From contig NZ_FOKC01000007.1 of NCBI RefSeq assembly GCF_900112035.1, forward strand, positions 62,001-126,000: a stretch of DNA of 64,000 nucleotides, in the 5' to 3' direction. This DNA is from Nocardioides alpinus. Lineage in GTDB: Bacteria > Actinomycetota > Actinomycetes > Propionibacteriales > Nocardioidaceae. Position 1 is the first letter of the stretch. The number at the start of each line of letters is the position of its first letter. The notes under the pieces were generated by a model. It had not been told where the DNA came from and did not search any database. It saw only the letters and a list, made by a program, of their open reading frames with translations. The position numbers were made by a program, and so were the translations under genes. Positions 19,214 to 30,304 of the stretch are shown one piece after another.

Positions 19214-19228
19214 CTTGACTCGTTCAAG
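19214..19228. promoter_or_regulatory. Palindromic operator before furA-katG (probable FurA box)
   Basis: A perfect inverted repeat CTTGA-N5-TCAAG lies 24 bases upstream of the furA start, flanked by AAA on both sides in an otherwise GC-rich region. Mycobacterial FurA binds an AT-rich palindrome at this position, so autoregulation by the downstream gene is likely. Confidence 0.65.
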
Positions 19229-19251
19229 AAAGCGGGGCAGGGTGGGGACCG

Positions 19252-19695
19252 ATGGACGACAGCGATTTCGAGCACCTGCTCCGCAGCGCTGACCTGAGGG
19301 TCACGCGGCCCCGTCTCGCCGTGCTGCGCGCCGTACGCCGCCAGCCGCACGCCGACACCGGCAGCCTCCTCGCCGCGGTCCGCGCCGACGAGGCGACCGT
19401 GTCCCACCAGGCCGTCTACGACGTGCTCGGTGCGCTCACCGAGGCGGGCATCGTCCGACGGATCCAGCCCGCCGGCTCGGTCGCGCGCTACGAGCTGCGC
19501 GTCGGCGACAACCACCACCACGTCGTGTGCCGTTCCTGCGGCGCCGTTGCGGACGTCGACTGCGCGGTCGGCGTACGCCCCTGCCTCGACGCCTCCGACA
19601 CCCACGGCTTCGTCATCGACGAGGCCGAAGTGACCTACTGGGGCACCTGCTCCGACTGCTCCACCGCATCCGTATCCGCCTCCAGCAGCAACTGA
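19252..19695 (+). CDS. furA: Fur-family transcriptional repressor (FurA) of catalase-peroxidase
   Basis: A 147-residue ferric-uptake-family regulator. An N-terminal winged helix (LRVTRPRLAVLRAV, VSHQAVYDVLGAL) precedes the metal-sensing domain with NHHHVVCRSCGAVADVDC and a C-terminal CSDC pair that can form a structural zinc site. It ends 12 bases before katG. In mycobacteria FurA represses furA-katG and is released by peroxide or metal change; the same layout plus the palindrome at 19214 supports that role here. Confidence 0.93.
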   Translation: MDDSDFEHLLRSADLRVTRPRLAVLRAVRRQPHADTGSLLAAVRADEATVSHQAVYDVLGALTEAGIVRRIQPAGSVARYELRVGDNHHHVVCRSCGAVADVDCAVGVRPCLDASDTHGFVIDEAEVTYWGTCSDCSTASVSASSSN

Positions 19696-21966
<2,271 letters not shown>

Positions 21967-21995
21967 GCCCGTACGCCGCACCTGATCCACCCCGG

Positions 21996-22025
21996 CAGCC
22001 CGGGCCCTCACGAGGGTCCGGGCTG
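21996..22025. terminator. Strong hairpin after katG
   Basis: A 13-bp stem with one G-U pair (CAGCCCGGGCCCT against AGGGTCCGGGCTG) and a 4-base loop begins 29 bases after the katG stop. It has no U-tract but is very stable; probable transcription terminator. Confidence 0.7.
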
Positions 22026-22073
22026 TCGCCCATGCTGGGACCGATCCGCCGCGTGCGGGACTAGCGTGGGCGG

Positions 22074-22439
22074 ATGGTCGACCACGCCACCCCCAACCTG
22101 CCGTCGCGCGACTTCGACACGACGGTGCAGTTCTACGCCGCCCTGGGGTTCGACGCGACCTACCGCGACACCGGCTGGCTGATCCTGCAGCGTGGCGGGC
22201 TGATGCTGGAGTTCTACCCCGATCCGTCGGTGGACCCGGCGACCACGTCGGCCGGCTCCTGCATGCGAGTGGACGACGTCGATGCGTTGTACGACGTCTG
22301 CGTCGCGGCCGGGATCCCGGTGACGCACCTCGGCTGGCCGAGGCTGCACCCGCCGCAGGTCGAGGGCTCGGGGATGCGGATCGGCGCGCTCATCGACCCC
22401 GACGGGTCACTGCTGCGACTCGTGCAGAACCCGGACTAG
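22074..22439 (+). CDS. VOC-family protein (glyoxalase/bleomycin-resistance fold)
   Basis: A 121-residue vicinal-oxygen-chelate fold protein: PNLPSRDFDTTVQFYAALGF at the start, LMLEFYPDP in the middle and a C-terminal DPDGSLLRLVQNP typical of bleomycin-resistance-like members that bind rather than transform a ligand. Whether it binds a metal or an antibiotic is not known. Its TAG stop (22437-22439) shares bases with the stop of the convergent MOSC gene. Confidence 0.88.
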   Translation: MVDHATPNLPSRDFDTTVQFYAALGFDATYRDTGWLILQRGGLMLEFYPDPSVDPATTSAGSCMRVDDVDALYDVCVAAGIPVTHLGWPRLHPPQVEGSGMRIGALIDPDGSLLRLVQNPD

Positions 22440-22879
22440 GCGTCCGGGGTCACGGCCTCGTCGCCGACCCGGATGGTGCCGGAGCCGAGCAGCCGGAACA
22501 CCGTGCCGCCGCGCGGGGACCTCAGCGCCTGCATCGCACCGGGCCCGAGGTCGTCGTCGAGGAGGCGGCACGGTGCCGCGATGCGCACGACCTCCAGCTC
22601 GACGCCGCCGATCGTCATCCGCTCGCCGGGGCGGGTCGGGAGGGGTCCGTGGTCGAGGGTGATGTTGCGCCGGGTCAGGCCCGGTTCGACCGGTCGTCCC
22701 AGGACCTCGGCGGCCACGGCCAGGTCGTCGAGCGCCTGGACGGTGACGTGCCGGTGCCTGCTCCCGTGGTAGCGATCGCCGACCAGACCGACCCCTGCCT
22801 CGGCCTCGACGGAGGTGACGGACTTCGTGGGCAGGCGACGACCCGGGGCGACGTGGATGGAGTGGACGCGAGGACTCAC
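22436..22879 (-). CDS. MOSC-domain protein
   Basis: A 147-residue beta-strand protein of the MOSC (molybdenum cofactor sulfurase C-terminal) family. Visible signatures are GDRYHGSRHRHVTVQAL, GLTRRNITLDHGPL and the conserved cysteine in APCRLLDDD near the end. MOSC proteins handle sulfur or molybdenum cofactor; standalone members are mostly uncharacterised. GTG 22879 is the likely start; the preceding sequence is intergenic-like. It is convergent with the VOC gene, with overlapping stop codons. Confidence 0.85.
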   Translation of the reverse strand: MSPRVHSIHVAPGRRLPTKSVTSVEAEAGVGLVGDRYHGSRHRHVTVQALDDLAVAAEVLGRPVEPGLTRRNITLDHGPLPTRPGERMTIGGVELEVVRIAAPCRLLDDDLGPGAMQALRSPRGGTVFRLLGSGTIRVGDEAVTPDA

Positions 22880-22946
22880 GCGGTGACCGTACGTCGCACG
22901 GACAATGCGGTCGCCCACCGTCCGGTCCGGTGGGCATGATCGACGG

Positions 22947-23549
22947 ATGGACCACCACCTCCTCGACCCCACGACCGCCCTCCAGCACTACCTGCAGGAG
23001 GCGCGCGACGCGCTCCTGTGGAAGCTCGACGGTCTCGGTGAGCGCGACCTCCGGCTGCCGAGGACGCCCACCGGCACCAACCTGCTGGGCATCGTCCGGC
23101 ACTGCGCCAACGTGGAGATCGGCTACTTCGGTCCGACCTTCGGCCGCGAGTGGCCCACGCCCGACGCGGCGCTGCTCGTCAGTGACGAGGAGGCCGCCAC
23201 CGATCCGCAGGCCGACTGGTGGGTGCCTGCGGAGGTCTCCGCGGCCGAGGTCGCCGACTTCTACCGGGAGGTCTGGGCCTTCAGCGACGCCACCATCGCC
23301 GACCTGTCGCTCGACGCGGTCGGTGCCGTGCCGTGGTGGCCCGAGGAGCGGCGCGAGGTGTCGCTGCTGCGGATCATCGTGCACGTCATCTCCGACACCA
23401 CCCGCCATGCCGGCCACGCCGACATCCTGCGCGAGGGCATCGACGGAGCCGCCGGGCTCGCGGTCGCGTCCACCAACCTGCCCGACCTCGACTGGACGGC
23501 GTACGTCGACAGGCTGACGGCTGCTGCAGACCAGTTCGCGCGGCCGTAG
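22947..23549 (+). CDS. DinB-fold protein (DUF664 type)
   Basis: A 200-residue four-helix-bundle protein related to DinB/YfiT thiol-dependent enzymes. The three metal-binding histidines are recognisable: LGIVRHCANVE, a central W region, and TTRHAGHADILRE. Actinobacterial members may use mycothiol, but function is unknown. Start at ATG 22947 (MDHHLLDPT). A second protein of the same family is encoded at 33866. Confidence 0.87.
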   Translation: MDHHLLDPTTALQHYLQEARDALLWKLDGLGERDLRLPRTPTGTNLLGIVRHCANVEIGYFGPTFGREWPTPDAALLVSDEEAATDPQADWWVPAEVSAAEVADFYREVWAFSDATIADLSLDAVGAVPWWPEERREVSLLRIIVHVISDTTRHAGHADILREGIDGAAGLAVASTNLPDLDWTAYVDRLTAAADQFARP

Positions 23550-23581
23550 CGCACGGCCCGGCAACGGACCACACTGGCGGG

Positions 23582-24535
23582 ATGAGTGCGTCCACGGGCT
23601 GGCGACTGCCTGAGACCGATGCGGGCTGGGTCACCGACGGCGGTCTCGAGACCGACCTGATCTTCCACCGGGGGCTCGACCTGCCGGACTTCGCGGCGTT
23701 CCCGCTCCTCGACGCGGACGACGGGCGGGCGGTGCTCGCGGACTACTACCTCGCGTACGCCGACGTGGCGGCGCGGGCCGGCGCCGGACTCCTGCTCGAG
23801 ACGCCGACCTGGCGGGCCAACGCCGACTGGGGTGCGCGCCTGGGTTACGACGCCCACGGCCTGGCCCGGATCAACCGCGACGCGGTCGCCTTCCTCCGCG
23901 ACCTGGCCGACGGGAGCGGGGTGAGGGACACGCTGGTCGTCGGGGCCCTCGGGCCGCGCGGCGACGGCTACCTCGCCGGTGACCTCGACGCCGACAGGTA
24001 CGCCGGCTACCACCGTCCCCAGCTGGCGGCGTTCGCCGACGCGGGCGCCGACCTCGCGACGGCGTACACGCTGACGACGGTCGCCGAGGCGACCGGGATC
24101 GTGCGCGCCGCCCAGGACGTCGGCCTCCCGGTGGCGATCTCCTTCACCGTCGAGACCGACGGCCGGCTCCCCGACGGCACCGCGCTCGGGGCGTCCGTCG
24201 AGTCCCTCGACACGGCGACCGGGTCCGGTGCGGCCCACCTCCTCGTCAACTGCGCGCACCCCGACCACGTGACTCCCGGCCTCGACCCGTCCGCACCGTG
24301 GTCGGCGCGGATCTCCGGGCTGCGGGTGAACTCGTCGCGGCTCACCCACGCCGAGCTCGACGAGGCCGAGGAGCTGGACGAGGGCGACCTCGCCGAGCTG
24401 GCCTCCGGCACGCGCGCGCTGGCAGACGCGCTGCCGGGCGTGCGGATCCTCGGGGGTTGCTGCGGCACCGACGCGCGCCACGTCGCGGCCATCTGGGACG
24501 GCTGGTCGCCGGTCGCCGGGGCGGGTCATAAGTAG
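23582..24535 (+). CDS. Homocysteine S-methyltransferase family protein
   Basis: A 317-residue TIM-barrel protein of the YagD/MmuM type, which transfers a methyl group from S-methylmethionine or betaine-like donors to homocysteine. Zinc ligands are visible as NCAHP in the middle and the GGCCGT pair near the C-terminus; TDGGLETDLIFHRG is the substrate-end motif. No methionine riboswitch or met gene is adjacent, so a role in methyl-donor salvage is inferred from family only. Confidence 0.88.
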   Translation: MSASTGWRLPETDAGWVTDGGLETDLIFHRGLDLPDFAAFPLLDADDGRAVLADYYLAYADVAARAGAGLLLETPTWRANADWGARLGYDAHGLARINRDAVAFLRDLADGSGVRDTLVVGALGPRGDGYLAGDLDADRYAGYHRPQLAAFADAGADLATAYTLTTVAEATGIVRAAQDVGLPVAISFTVETDGRLPDGTALGASVESLDTATGSGAAHLLVNCAHPDHVTPGLDPSAPWSARISGLRVNSSRLTHAELDEAEELDEGDLAELASGTRALADALPGVRILGGCCGTDARHVAAIWDGWSPVAGAGHK

Positions 24536-24572
24536 GAAGCGCGCTGTCGGAGCTCCGTCCTACAGTCGTCGG

Positions 24573-25991
24573 GTGCCCATGGACGAGCTGGACCCGGTCC
24601 CGGCGGACCCCGCGGCCCCGCAGGTCGAGGCCCACCTCCCGCCCGGAGTGAGCCGAGGTCCGGAGACGCTGCGCGCCTTCCGCGCCGTCCTCGGCAACAC
24701 GCTCGTCGCCAACGTGACGTCGAGCTACCTCTGGTTCGCGCTGACCTTCTGGGCCTACCTCGAGACCCGCTCGGTGATGGCCACCGCGATCATCGGCGGC
24801 GGCTTCATGCTCTTCACGGCCGTCTTCGGGACCTTCTTCGGCACGCTCGTCGACCACCACCGCAAGAAGCTGGTCATGCTCGCCTCGTCGACGATCACGT
24901 GGGTGACCTACGCGCTGGCCGGGGTGGTCTGGCTGCTGCTCGGCGAGGAGCGGCTCGCCGACTGGGGCAGCGCGTGGTTCTGGCTGTTCTCCGCGGTCAT
25001 CCTGGTCGGCGGCGTGGTCGAGAGCCTGCGCAACATCGCCCTCTCCACGACCGTGACCCTGCTCGTGCCGGAGGACGGCCGCGACAAGGCCAACGGGCTG
25101 GTCGGCACCGTCCAGGGCATCGCCTTCATGATCACCAGCGTCTTCAGCGGACTGAGCGTCGGCCTGCTCGGGATGGGCTGGACCTTGGCGATCGCGATCG
25201 CGCTGACCGGGGCGTCGTTGCTGCACCTCGTGCCGATCACCATCCCCGAGCTCGACCCCGAGCCGGAGGAGGGCGCCTCCCGCTTCGACGTCAGGGGTGC
25301 GGTGGTCGCGATCCGGGCGGTGCCGGGACTCGTCGCGCTGATCCTGTTCTCCACCTTCAACAACCTCGTCAGCGGCGTCTACATCGCGCTGATGGACCCC
25401 TACGGCCTGACCCTGTTCAGTGTCGAGGCGTGGGGGATCGTTCTCGGTGTGACCGGGATCGGCTTCGTCGTCGGCGGCGGGCTGGTCGCCAAGTACGGCC
25501 TCGGCGCCAACCCGGTGCGTACGCTCCTGCTGGTCAACGTCGGCGTGGCCGTGCTCGGGATGACCTTCACCCTGCGCGAGTGGGCCTGGCTCTACGTCCT
25601 GGGCCTCTTCCTCTTCATGTGCATCATCCCGGCCGCCGAGTCGGCCGAGCAGACCATCATGCAGCGGGTCGTCCCCTTCCGCACCCAGGGCCGCGTGTTC
25701 GGGTTCGCGCAGAGCGTCGAGCTCGCAGCCAGTCCCTTCTCGGCCTTCCTGATCGGACCGATCGCCGAGTTCTGGCTGATCCCCTACATGGACTCCGCCG
25801 AGGGCCGCTCGACGTGGGGCTGGCTCGTCGGCGGCGGCGAGGCCCGGGGCATCGCCCTGGTGTTCCTCGGCGCGGGCGCGATCATGCTCGTGACGGTGAT
25901 GATCGCGCTCGTCTCGGCGCCCTACCGCCGCCTCTCGCAGGCCTATGCCGCCGCTCCGCCGCAGCGGCTGGAGACCGAACAGACCTCCTGA
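24573..25991 (+). CDS. MFS transporter
   Basis: A 472-residue integral membrane protein with about 12 hydrophobic segments and charged loops, such as the DHHRKK segment after helix 2, as in major-facilitator proteins. GTG 24573 is the start, with an in-frame ATG two codons later. The cargo is unknown; the layout resembles drug/efflux members more than sugar permeases. It is a single gene, with 125 bases to the secreted protease that follows. Confidence 0.88.
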   Translation: MPMDELDPVPADPAAPQVEAHLPPGVSRGPETLRAFRAVLGNTLVANVTSSYLWFALTFWAYLETRSVMATAIIGGGFMLFTAVFGTFFGTLVDHHRKKLVMLASSTITWVTYALAGVVWLLLGEERLADWGSAWFWLFSAVILVGGVVESLRNIALSTTVTLLVPEDGRDKANGLVGTVQGIAFMITSVFSGLSVGLLGMGWTLAIAIALTGASLLHLVPITIPELDPEPEEGASRFDVRGAVVAIRAVPGLVALILFSTFNNLVSGVYIALMDPYGLTLFSVEAWGIVLGVTGIGFVVGGGLVAKYGLGANPVRTLLLVNVGVAVLGMTFTLREWAWLYVLGLFLFMCIIPAAESAEQTIMQRVVPFRTQGRVFGFAQSVELAASPFSAFLIGPIAEFWLIPYMDSAEGRSTWGWLVGGGEARGIALVFLGAGAIMLVTVMIALVSAPYRRLSQAYAAAPPQRLETEQTS

Positions 25992-26116
25992 GCAGGTGTG
26001 ATCTTTCCCCCACCAGGGTCTGGTCAAGGTCTGCGACCGCGACCTAGGGTCGGGAGCGCAGGGAGCTGTTGGGCTGATCATGTCCACCTTCCTGCCTCTC
26101 GGAAAGGAAGAACCTC

Positions 26117-28576
26117 GTGAGATCCACGACCCTTGGGCTGTCCCTTGCCCTCATCACAGGAGCCGGGGCACTGACCCTGGCCCCCGCCACCGCCGCACCG
26201 TCGGCGACCAACCGCAGTGTCGGCGAGGCGCGTTCGGCGAACTCCGACCACGTCCTGCCCAACCCCGCGTCGGAGAAGCAGGCAGCGCTCCGTCAGGAAG
26301 CCTGGGCCGACGTGCTCAGCGGCGAGGCGACGCCGGAGTCCATCAGCGGCAACAGCGTCCTCAAGGTGGGCAAGGAGCGCGCGACGAGCGGACGCACCAA
26401 CGCCCGCGGGACCGCGACGACCACGCAGGACCAGTACGTCGAGCTGAGCAACGAGCGGACCGACAAGGTCTTCGTGTTCCTCGTCGACTTCGGCACCGAG
26501 CGCCACCCCGACTACCCGGACAAGGACATCTCGGCGGCGACGCCCGGCCCGGTGACCTACGAGGGCCCGGGGTTCAACGAGATCCCGCAGCCGGGTCCGG
26601 ACGACAACTCCACGCAGTGGCGTGCCGACTACGACAAGCAGTACTACCAGGACCTCTACTTCGGTGACGGCGAGCTCGCCGACTCCCTCAAGAGCTACTA
26701 CGAGCGCCAGTCGTCGGGTCGCTACAGCGTCGACGGTATGGTCACCGACGTCACGCGGGTCCGCTACAACCAGGCGCGCTACGGCCGCAGCAACGGCTTC
26801 CCGTGCACCGGCAACGTCTGCTCCAACACCTGGGAGCTGGTGCGTGACGGCATGACCCAGTGGGTCGCCGACCAGAAGGCCGCCGGCCAGACCGACGCCC
26901 AGATCAAGGCGACGGTGGCGCAGTACGACATCCGCGACCGCAACGACTTCGACGGTGACGGCAACTTCGACGAGCCCGACGGCTACATCGACCGGTTCCA
27001 GATCATCCACGCCGGTGGCGACCAGGCCGACGGTGACCCGATCTACGGCGAGGACGCCATCTGGAGCCACCGCTGGAAGGCGTTCCAGGACACCGGCCAG
27101 GGCCCGACTCCCGGCGGCGTCGCCAACCCCGACGGCGGCACGCAGATCGGCAACACCGGGATCTGGGTGGCCGACTACACCGTGCAGCCCGAGAACGGCG
27201 GCATCTCCGTCGTCGCCCACGAGTACGGTCACGACCTCGGCCTGCCGGACCACTACGACACGGCCGCCTCTGGCGACAACCCCGTGAGCTGGTGGACCCT
27301 GATGGCCCAGAGCCGCGTCTCCGACGCCGGCGACCAGGGCATCGGCACCCGCGCCGCCGACCTCGGCGTGTGGGACAAGCTGCAGCTCGGCTGGCTCGAC
27401 TACGAGACGGTGGTGGCCGGTCAGGACCGCACCATCGACCTCGGCCCCCACGAGTACAACACCAACAAGGCCCAGGGTGTGGCCGTCGTCCTGCCGGACA
27501 AGCAGATCGCGACCACCCTGCCGACGCCGCCCGAGGGCACCAAGCACTGGTTCAGCGGCTCGGGCGACGACTACCAGGCTTCGATGTCCCGCGCCGACCT
27601 CGCAGTTCCGGCCGGCACCACCACGCTGTCGCTGAAGGCCGCGTGGAACATCGAGGAGGACTACGACTACGGCTACTTCGAGGTCCAGTCCCCTGTCGGC
27701 ACCGGTGCATGGACGCCGATCAGCACCACGTCGCTAGACCCCGACACCGACGGTGACACCAACCCCGCCAACGACCCGGTCAAGGAGACCGGCATCGACG
27801 GAGTCAGCAACGGCTACGTTGCGGCCACCTTCGACCTCTCGGCCTACGCCGGGCAGACCATCGGCTTCCGGGCCCGCTACGCCACCGACGGTGCCGTCCA
27901 GGGTCAGGACCCCGCACTGGGGTGGTCGGGCCTGCTGGTCGACGACATCAAGGTGACCAACGCGACGAGCACGACCGCGCTCTTCGCCGACGGCGCCGAG
28001 ACGTCCCCCAACGGGTGGGCGCTCGACGGGTTCCGCTCGGTTGGGGCCAGCTACAACACGGCGTACGACCAGTTCTACCTGGCCAGCTACCGCGCCTACG
28101 TCTCCTACGACAAGTACCTCCGCACCGGTCCCTACAACTTCAGCTTCGCGGACCGGCCGGACTTCGTGGAGAAGTTCCCCTACCAGGACGGCCTCCTGGT
28201 GAACTACTGGGACTCGTCCTACAGCGACAACAACACCAGCCAGCACCCCGGTGGTGGCCTGGTGCTGCCGATCGACGCCAACCCGCAGGCGCACTACAAC
28301 CTGCAGGGCCAGGCGTGGCGTGGACGCATCCAGACCTACGACGCGCCGTTCGGTCTGCAGAAGTCGGACTCCTTCTACCTGACGGCCGCAGGGCGACGCA
28401 GCTACATCCGTGGCCGCGACGCGGTCCCGACGTTCGACGACAGCAACCCCAACCGCTATTTCCAGCCGTTCGTCGCCGCGGGCCTGCCCCGCGTCGGCGT
28501 GAAGACGGCCGGAGTGGGCGTCAGGATCCGGGTGGTCTCGCAGAACGACACCAGCATGCGGATCCGCGTGCGCTGA
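26117..28576 (+). CDS. Secreted M6-family metalloprotease (immune inhibitor A-like)
   Basis: An 819-residue exported protease. A Sec signal peptide covers about residues 1-27, ending at TAAPS. The zinc motif is H368-E-Y-G-H372 in AHEYGHDLGLPDHYD, the M6 signature with its downstream acidic residues. A DFDGDGNFDEPDGY segment before it looks like a calcium-binding loop. The C-terminal half has beta-sandwich-like repeats. Strong GGAAAGGA before GTG 26117. Relatives degrade host or environmental proteins; here a nutritional exoprotease is the simplest reading. Confidence 0.92.
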   Translation: MRSTTLGLSLALITGAGALTLAPATAAPSATNRSVGEARSANSDHVLPNPASEKQAALRQEAWADVLSGEATPESISGNSVLKVGKERATSGRTNARGTATTTQDQYVELSNERTDKVFVFLVDFGTERHPDYPDKDISAATPGPVTYEGPGFNEIPQPGPDDNSTQWRADYDKQYYQDLYFGDGELADSLKSYYERQSSGRYSVDGMVTDVTRVRYNQARYGRSNGFPCTGNVCSNTWELVRDGMTQWVADQKAAGQTDAQIKATVAQYDIRDRNDFDGDGNFDEPDGYIDRFQIIHAGGDQADGDPIYGEDAIWSHRWKAFQDTGQGPTPGGVANPDGGTQIGNTGIWVADYTVQPENGGISVVAHEYGHDLGLPDHYDTAASGDNPVSWWTLMAQSRVSDAGDQGIGTRAADLGVWDKLQLGWLDYETVVAGQDRTIDLGPHEYNTNKAQGVAVVLPDKQIATTLPTPPEGTKHWFSGSGDDYQASMSRADLAVPAGTTTLSLKAAWNIEEDYDYGYFEVQSPVGTGAWTPISTTSLDPDTDGDTNPANDPVKETGIDGVSNGYVAATFDLSAYAGQTIGFRARYATDGAVQGQDPALGWSGLLVDDIKVTNATSTTALFADGAETSPNGWALDGFRSVGASYNTAYDQFYLASYRAYVSYDKYLRTGPYNFSFADRPDFVEKFPYQDGLLVNYWDSSYSDNNTSQHPGGGLVLPIDANPQAHYNLQGQAWRGRIQTYDAPFGLQKSDSFYLTAAGRRSYIRGRDAVPTFDDSNPNRYFQPFVAAGLPRVGVKTAGVGVRIRVVSQNDTSMRIRVR

Positions 28577-28612
28577 TCAGCGCCATTGAGCACCTGAACG
28601 ACTGAACCGACC

Positions 28613-28648
28613 AGCGGGGTCGGGGGCCTCCGGGCTCCCGGCCCCGCT
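28613..28648. terminator. Bidirectional-looking hairpin between the protease and lipoprotein genes
   Basis: Arms AGCGGGGTCGGG and CCCGGCCCCGCT pair with one G-U, giving a long GC stem. It lies 36 bases after the protease stop and 8 bases from the end of the convergent lipoprotein gene, so it could end transcripts from both sides. Confidence 0.65.
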
Positions 28649-28656
28649 GTGGTGTC

Positions 28657-29061
28657 TCACTCCACGGGCGGCAGGACCCGCACCGAGGTGGCGGTCACGA
28701 CCGGGCCGCCGCAGCCGGTGGCCCTCAGGTCGGGGGCGCCGGTGACCTGCACCCGGTCGTGCCTCACGAGCTCGGCCGCGAGCTCGCCGGCGATGGTCCA
28801 GGTGATGTCGTTGTCGTCCCTGACCACCACACAGTCGCCGTCCTCGACGACCTGGCCGACGACGCGGACCTTCTGGAGGCCCTCGCTCGGAGGCGTGGTG
28901 GTGCCGGTGGACGGCTCCGTGGTCGGCTCGGTGGACGGCTCCGCGGTCGGCTCGGTGGACGAGCTCGGGTCGGTGGCGCTCATGTCGGACCCCCCGCCGC
29001 ACCCGGAGACGGACAGGACGAGGACGGCCGCCGCGACAGACCCGAGAAGTGTGCTGCGCAT
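28657..29061 (-). CDS. Small lipoprotein with Thr/Glu/Pro linker
   Basis: A 134-residue predicted lipoprotein. Signal sequence with lipobox LSVSGC (cysteine about residue 20), then a TEPTAEPSTEPTTEPST low-complexity linker and an 80-residue globular part (KVRVVGQVVEDGDCVVV...) with an OB-fold-like beta pattern. No catalytic motif seen. It lies downstream of the hydrolase lipoprotein on the same strand (19 bases), so the two may be one operon of cell-surface proteins. Confidence 0.8.
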   Translation of the reverse strand: MRSTLLGSVAAAVLVLSVSGCGGGSDMSATDPSSSTEPTAEPSTEPTTEPSTGTTTPPSEGLQKVRVVGQVVEDGDCVVVRDDNDITWTIAGELAAELVRHDRVQVTGAPDLRATGCGGPVVTATSVRVLPPVE

Positions 29062-29080
29062 GGTGGTGGGACGTGCCCGG

Positions 29081-30205
29081 TCACCCAGCCGCTCCCTCGG
29101 GCATGCGCGCGCGCAGGAAGGCCACCGTGCGGTCCATCGCCGCGATGAACGCCGGCCCGAACGCGTGGGCGTCGTCGTACCACTCCAGGGTGGAGTCGAC
29201 GCCCGCCTGCGTCAGCGCCCGCTGCGTCGCGCGGGCCCACGGCGGCGGGCAGGTGTCGTCGAAGCGCCCGTGGACCAGGAGCACCGGCTCGGTGATGTCG
29301 CCGAAGGCGGGCCGTGAGGAGACACCGCGCCAGAACTCGGGGTCCTCGCCCGGCAGGCCGTGCCGTCCACGGAAGTCGGCCTTCAGCTCCGCCAGGGGCG
29401 CGTCCGGGCGCTGGAACTGGTCGAAGTTCTCCGCCTCCAGGCTGGAGACCGACGCCCAGCCGACCCCGGCGGCGAACAGTCCGGGCTCGGCGGCGAGTGC
29501 CTTGAGCATCACGCCGCCGCCCATCGACCGCCCGAAGAGGGCGACGCGGTCGGGGTCGACGCGTACGTCGCGGGAGTCCCGCAGCGCGTGGACCGCGGCC
29601 GCGACGTCGGCGGAGTAGCCGAGCCGGACGGCCTGCTGGACGCGCGGGTCGTCGGTCGACTCGGCGTGGTTGCGGTAGTCGACGTGCAGCGCGACGAAGC
29701 CGCGCTGGGCCAGGAACCCGCGCTCGCGGGTCATGCCCTGCCCCCGGACGTAGTAGGCCGGGTCGATGTAGCCGTGCGCCAGCACGACCGCCGGCCATCC
29801 TTGGTCACCTCCGGGTGCGCGACCGGTCGGCACGTTGAGGACGCCACTGATCCGCAGCGGTGCCGTGCCCTTGCCGGCCGTGGTCGAGGCGAACGTGACG
29901 TCGTACGACGTGTAATCGGGCGTGCGCTCGCGGACCGCGCCGAGGCGGAGGTCGCCGCCGGTGAGGTCGGCCGCGGCGAGGGCCGCGACGGAGATCGGGT
30001 TCGGCGGGTCCTCGGTCGGCTCCTCGGTCGGCTGCTCGGTGGGCTCCTCCGACGCCGTGGGCTCCTCGGTCGGGGTGCTCGCGCTGCTCGACGGGGCGGG
30101 TGTCTCGGAGGTCGGAGTGGGTCCTGCGGTCTCCGTGCCCGAGCAGGCAGCGAGGAGGGGCAGGGTCGCCAGTGCTGTCGCGCCGCGGCGCCAGGGGCCG
30201 TCCAT
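29081..30205 (-). CDS. Lipoprotein alpha/beta hydrolase (S9/dienelactone-hydrolase type)
   Basis: A 374-residue exported serine hydrolase. Lipobox LLAAC at the N-terminus is followed by a 45-residue acidic P-T-E-rich spacer. The alpha/beta-hydrolase core has the nucleophile elbow GRSMGGG, with an acid in the GRFDDTCPP region and a histidine in DDAHAFGP near the end. Resembles BAAT/prolyl-oligopeptidase-type esterases. Substrate unknown; surface anchoring suggests extracellular esters or peptides. Confidence 0.87.
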   Translation of the reverse strand: MDGPWRRGATALATLPLLAACSGTETAGPTPTSETPAPSSSASTPTEEPTASEEPTEQPTEEPTEDPPNPISVAALAAADLTGGDLRLGAVRERTPDYTSYDVTFASTTAGKGTAPLRISGVLNVPTGRAPGGDQGWPAVVLAHGYIDPAYYVRGQGMTRERGFLAQRGFVALHVDYRNHAESTDDPRVQQAVRLGYSADVAAAVHALRDSRDVRVDPDRVALFGRSMGGGVMLKALAAEPGLFAAGVGWASVSSLEAENFDQFQRPDAPLAELKADFRGRHGLPGEDPEFWRGVSSRPAFGDITEPVLLVHGRFDDTCPPPWARATQRALTQAGVDSTLEWYDDAHAFGPAFIAAMDRTVAFLRARMPEGAAG

Positions 30206-30304
30206 TCCTCCAGTGTGCGGGACGCCTCCCAGCCCGGTCGGTCACAGATGCGGTCGCCCGCACGTCGGGAGAGTGGGAACAATGACCGTGGAGAGGGTGG
30301 GCGC

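Noticed and set aside
29990..30080. Repeated codons for the P-T-E-rich linker of the lipoprotein hydrolase (and a similar tract at 28905-28975) as a phase-variable microsatellite
   Set aside because: The units are imperfect and multiples of three, so length changes would not shift the frame; they look like ordinary cell-wall spacer sequence.
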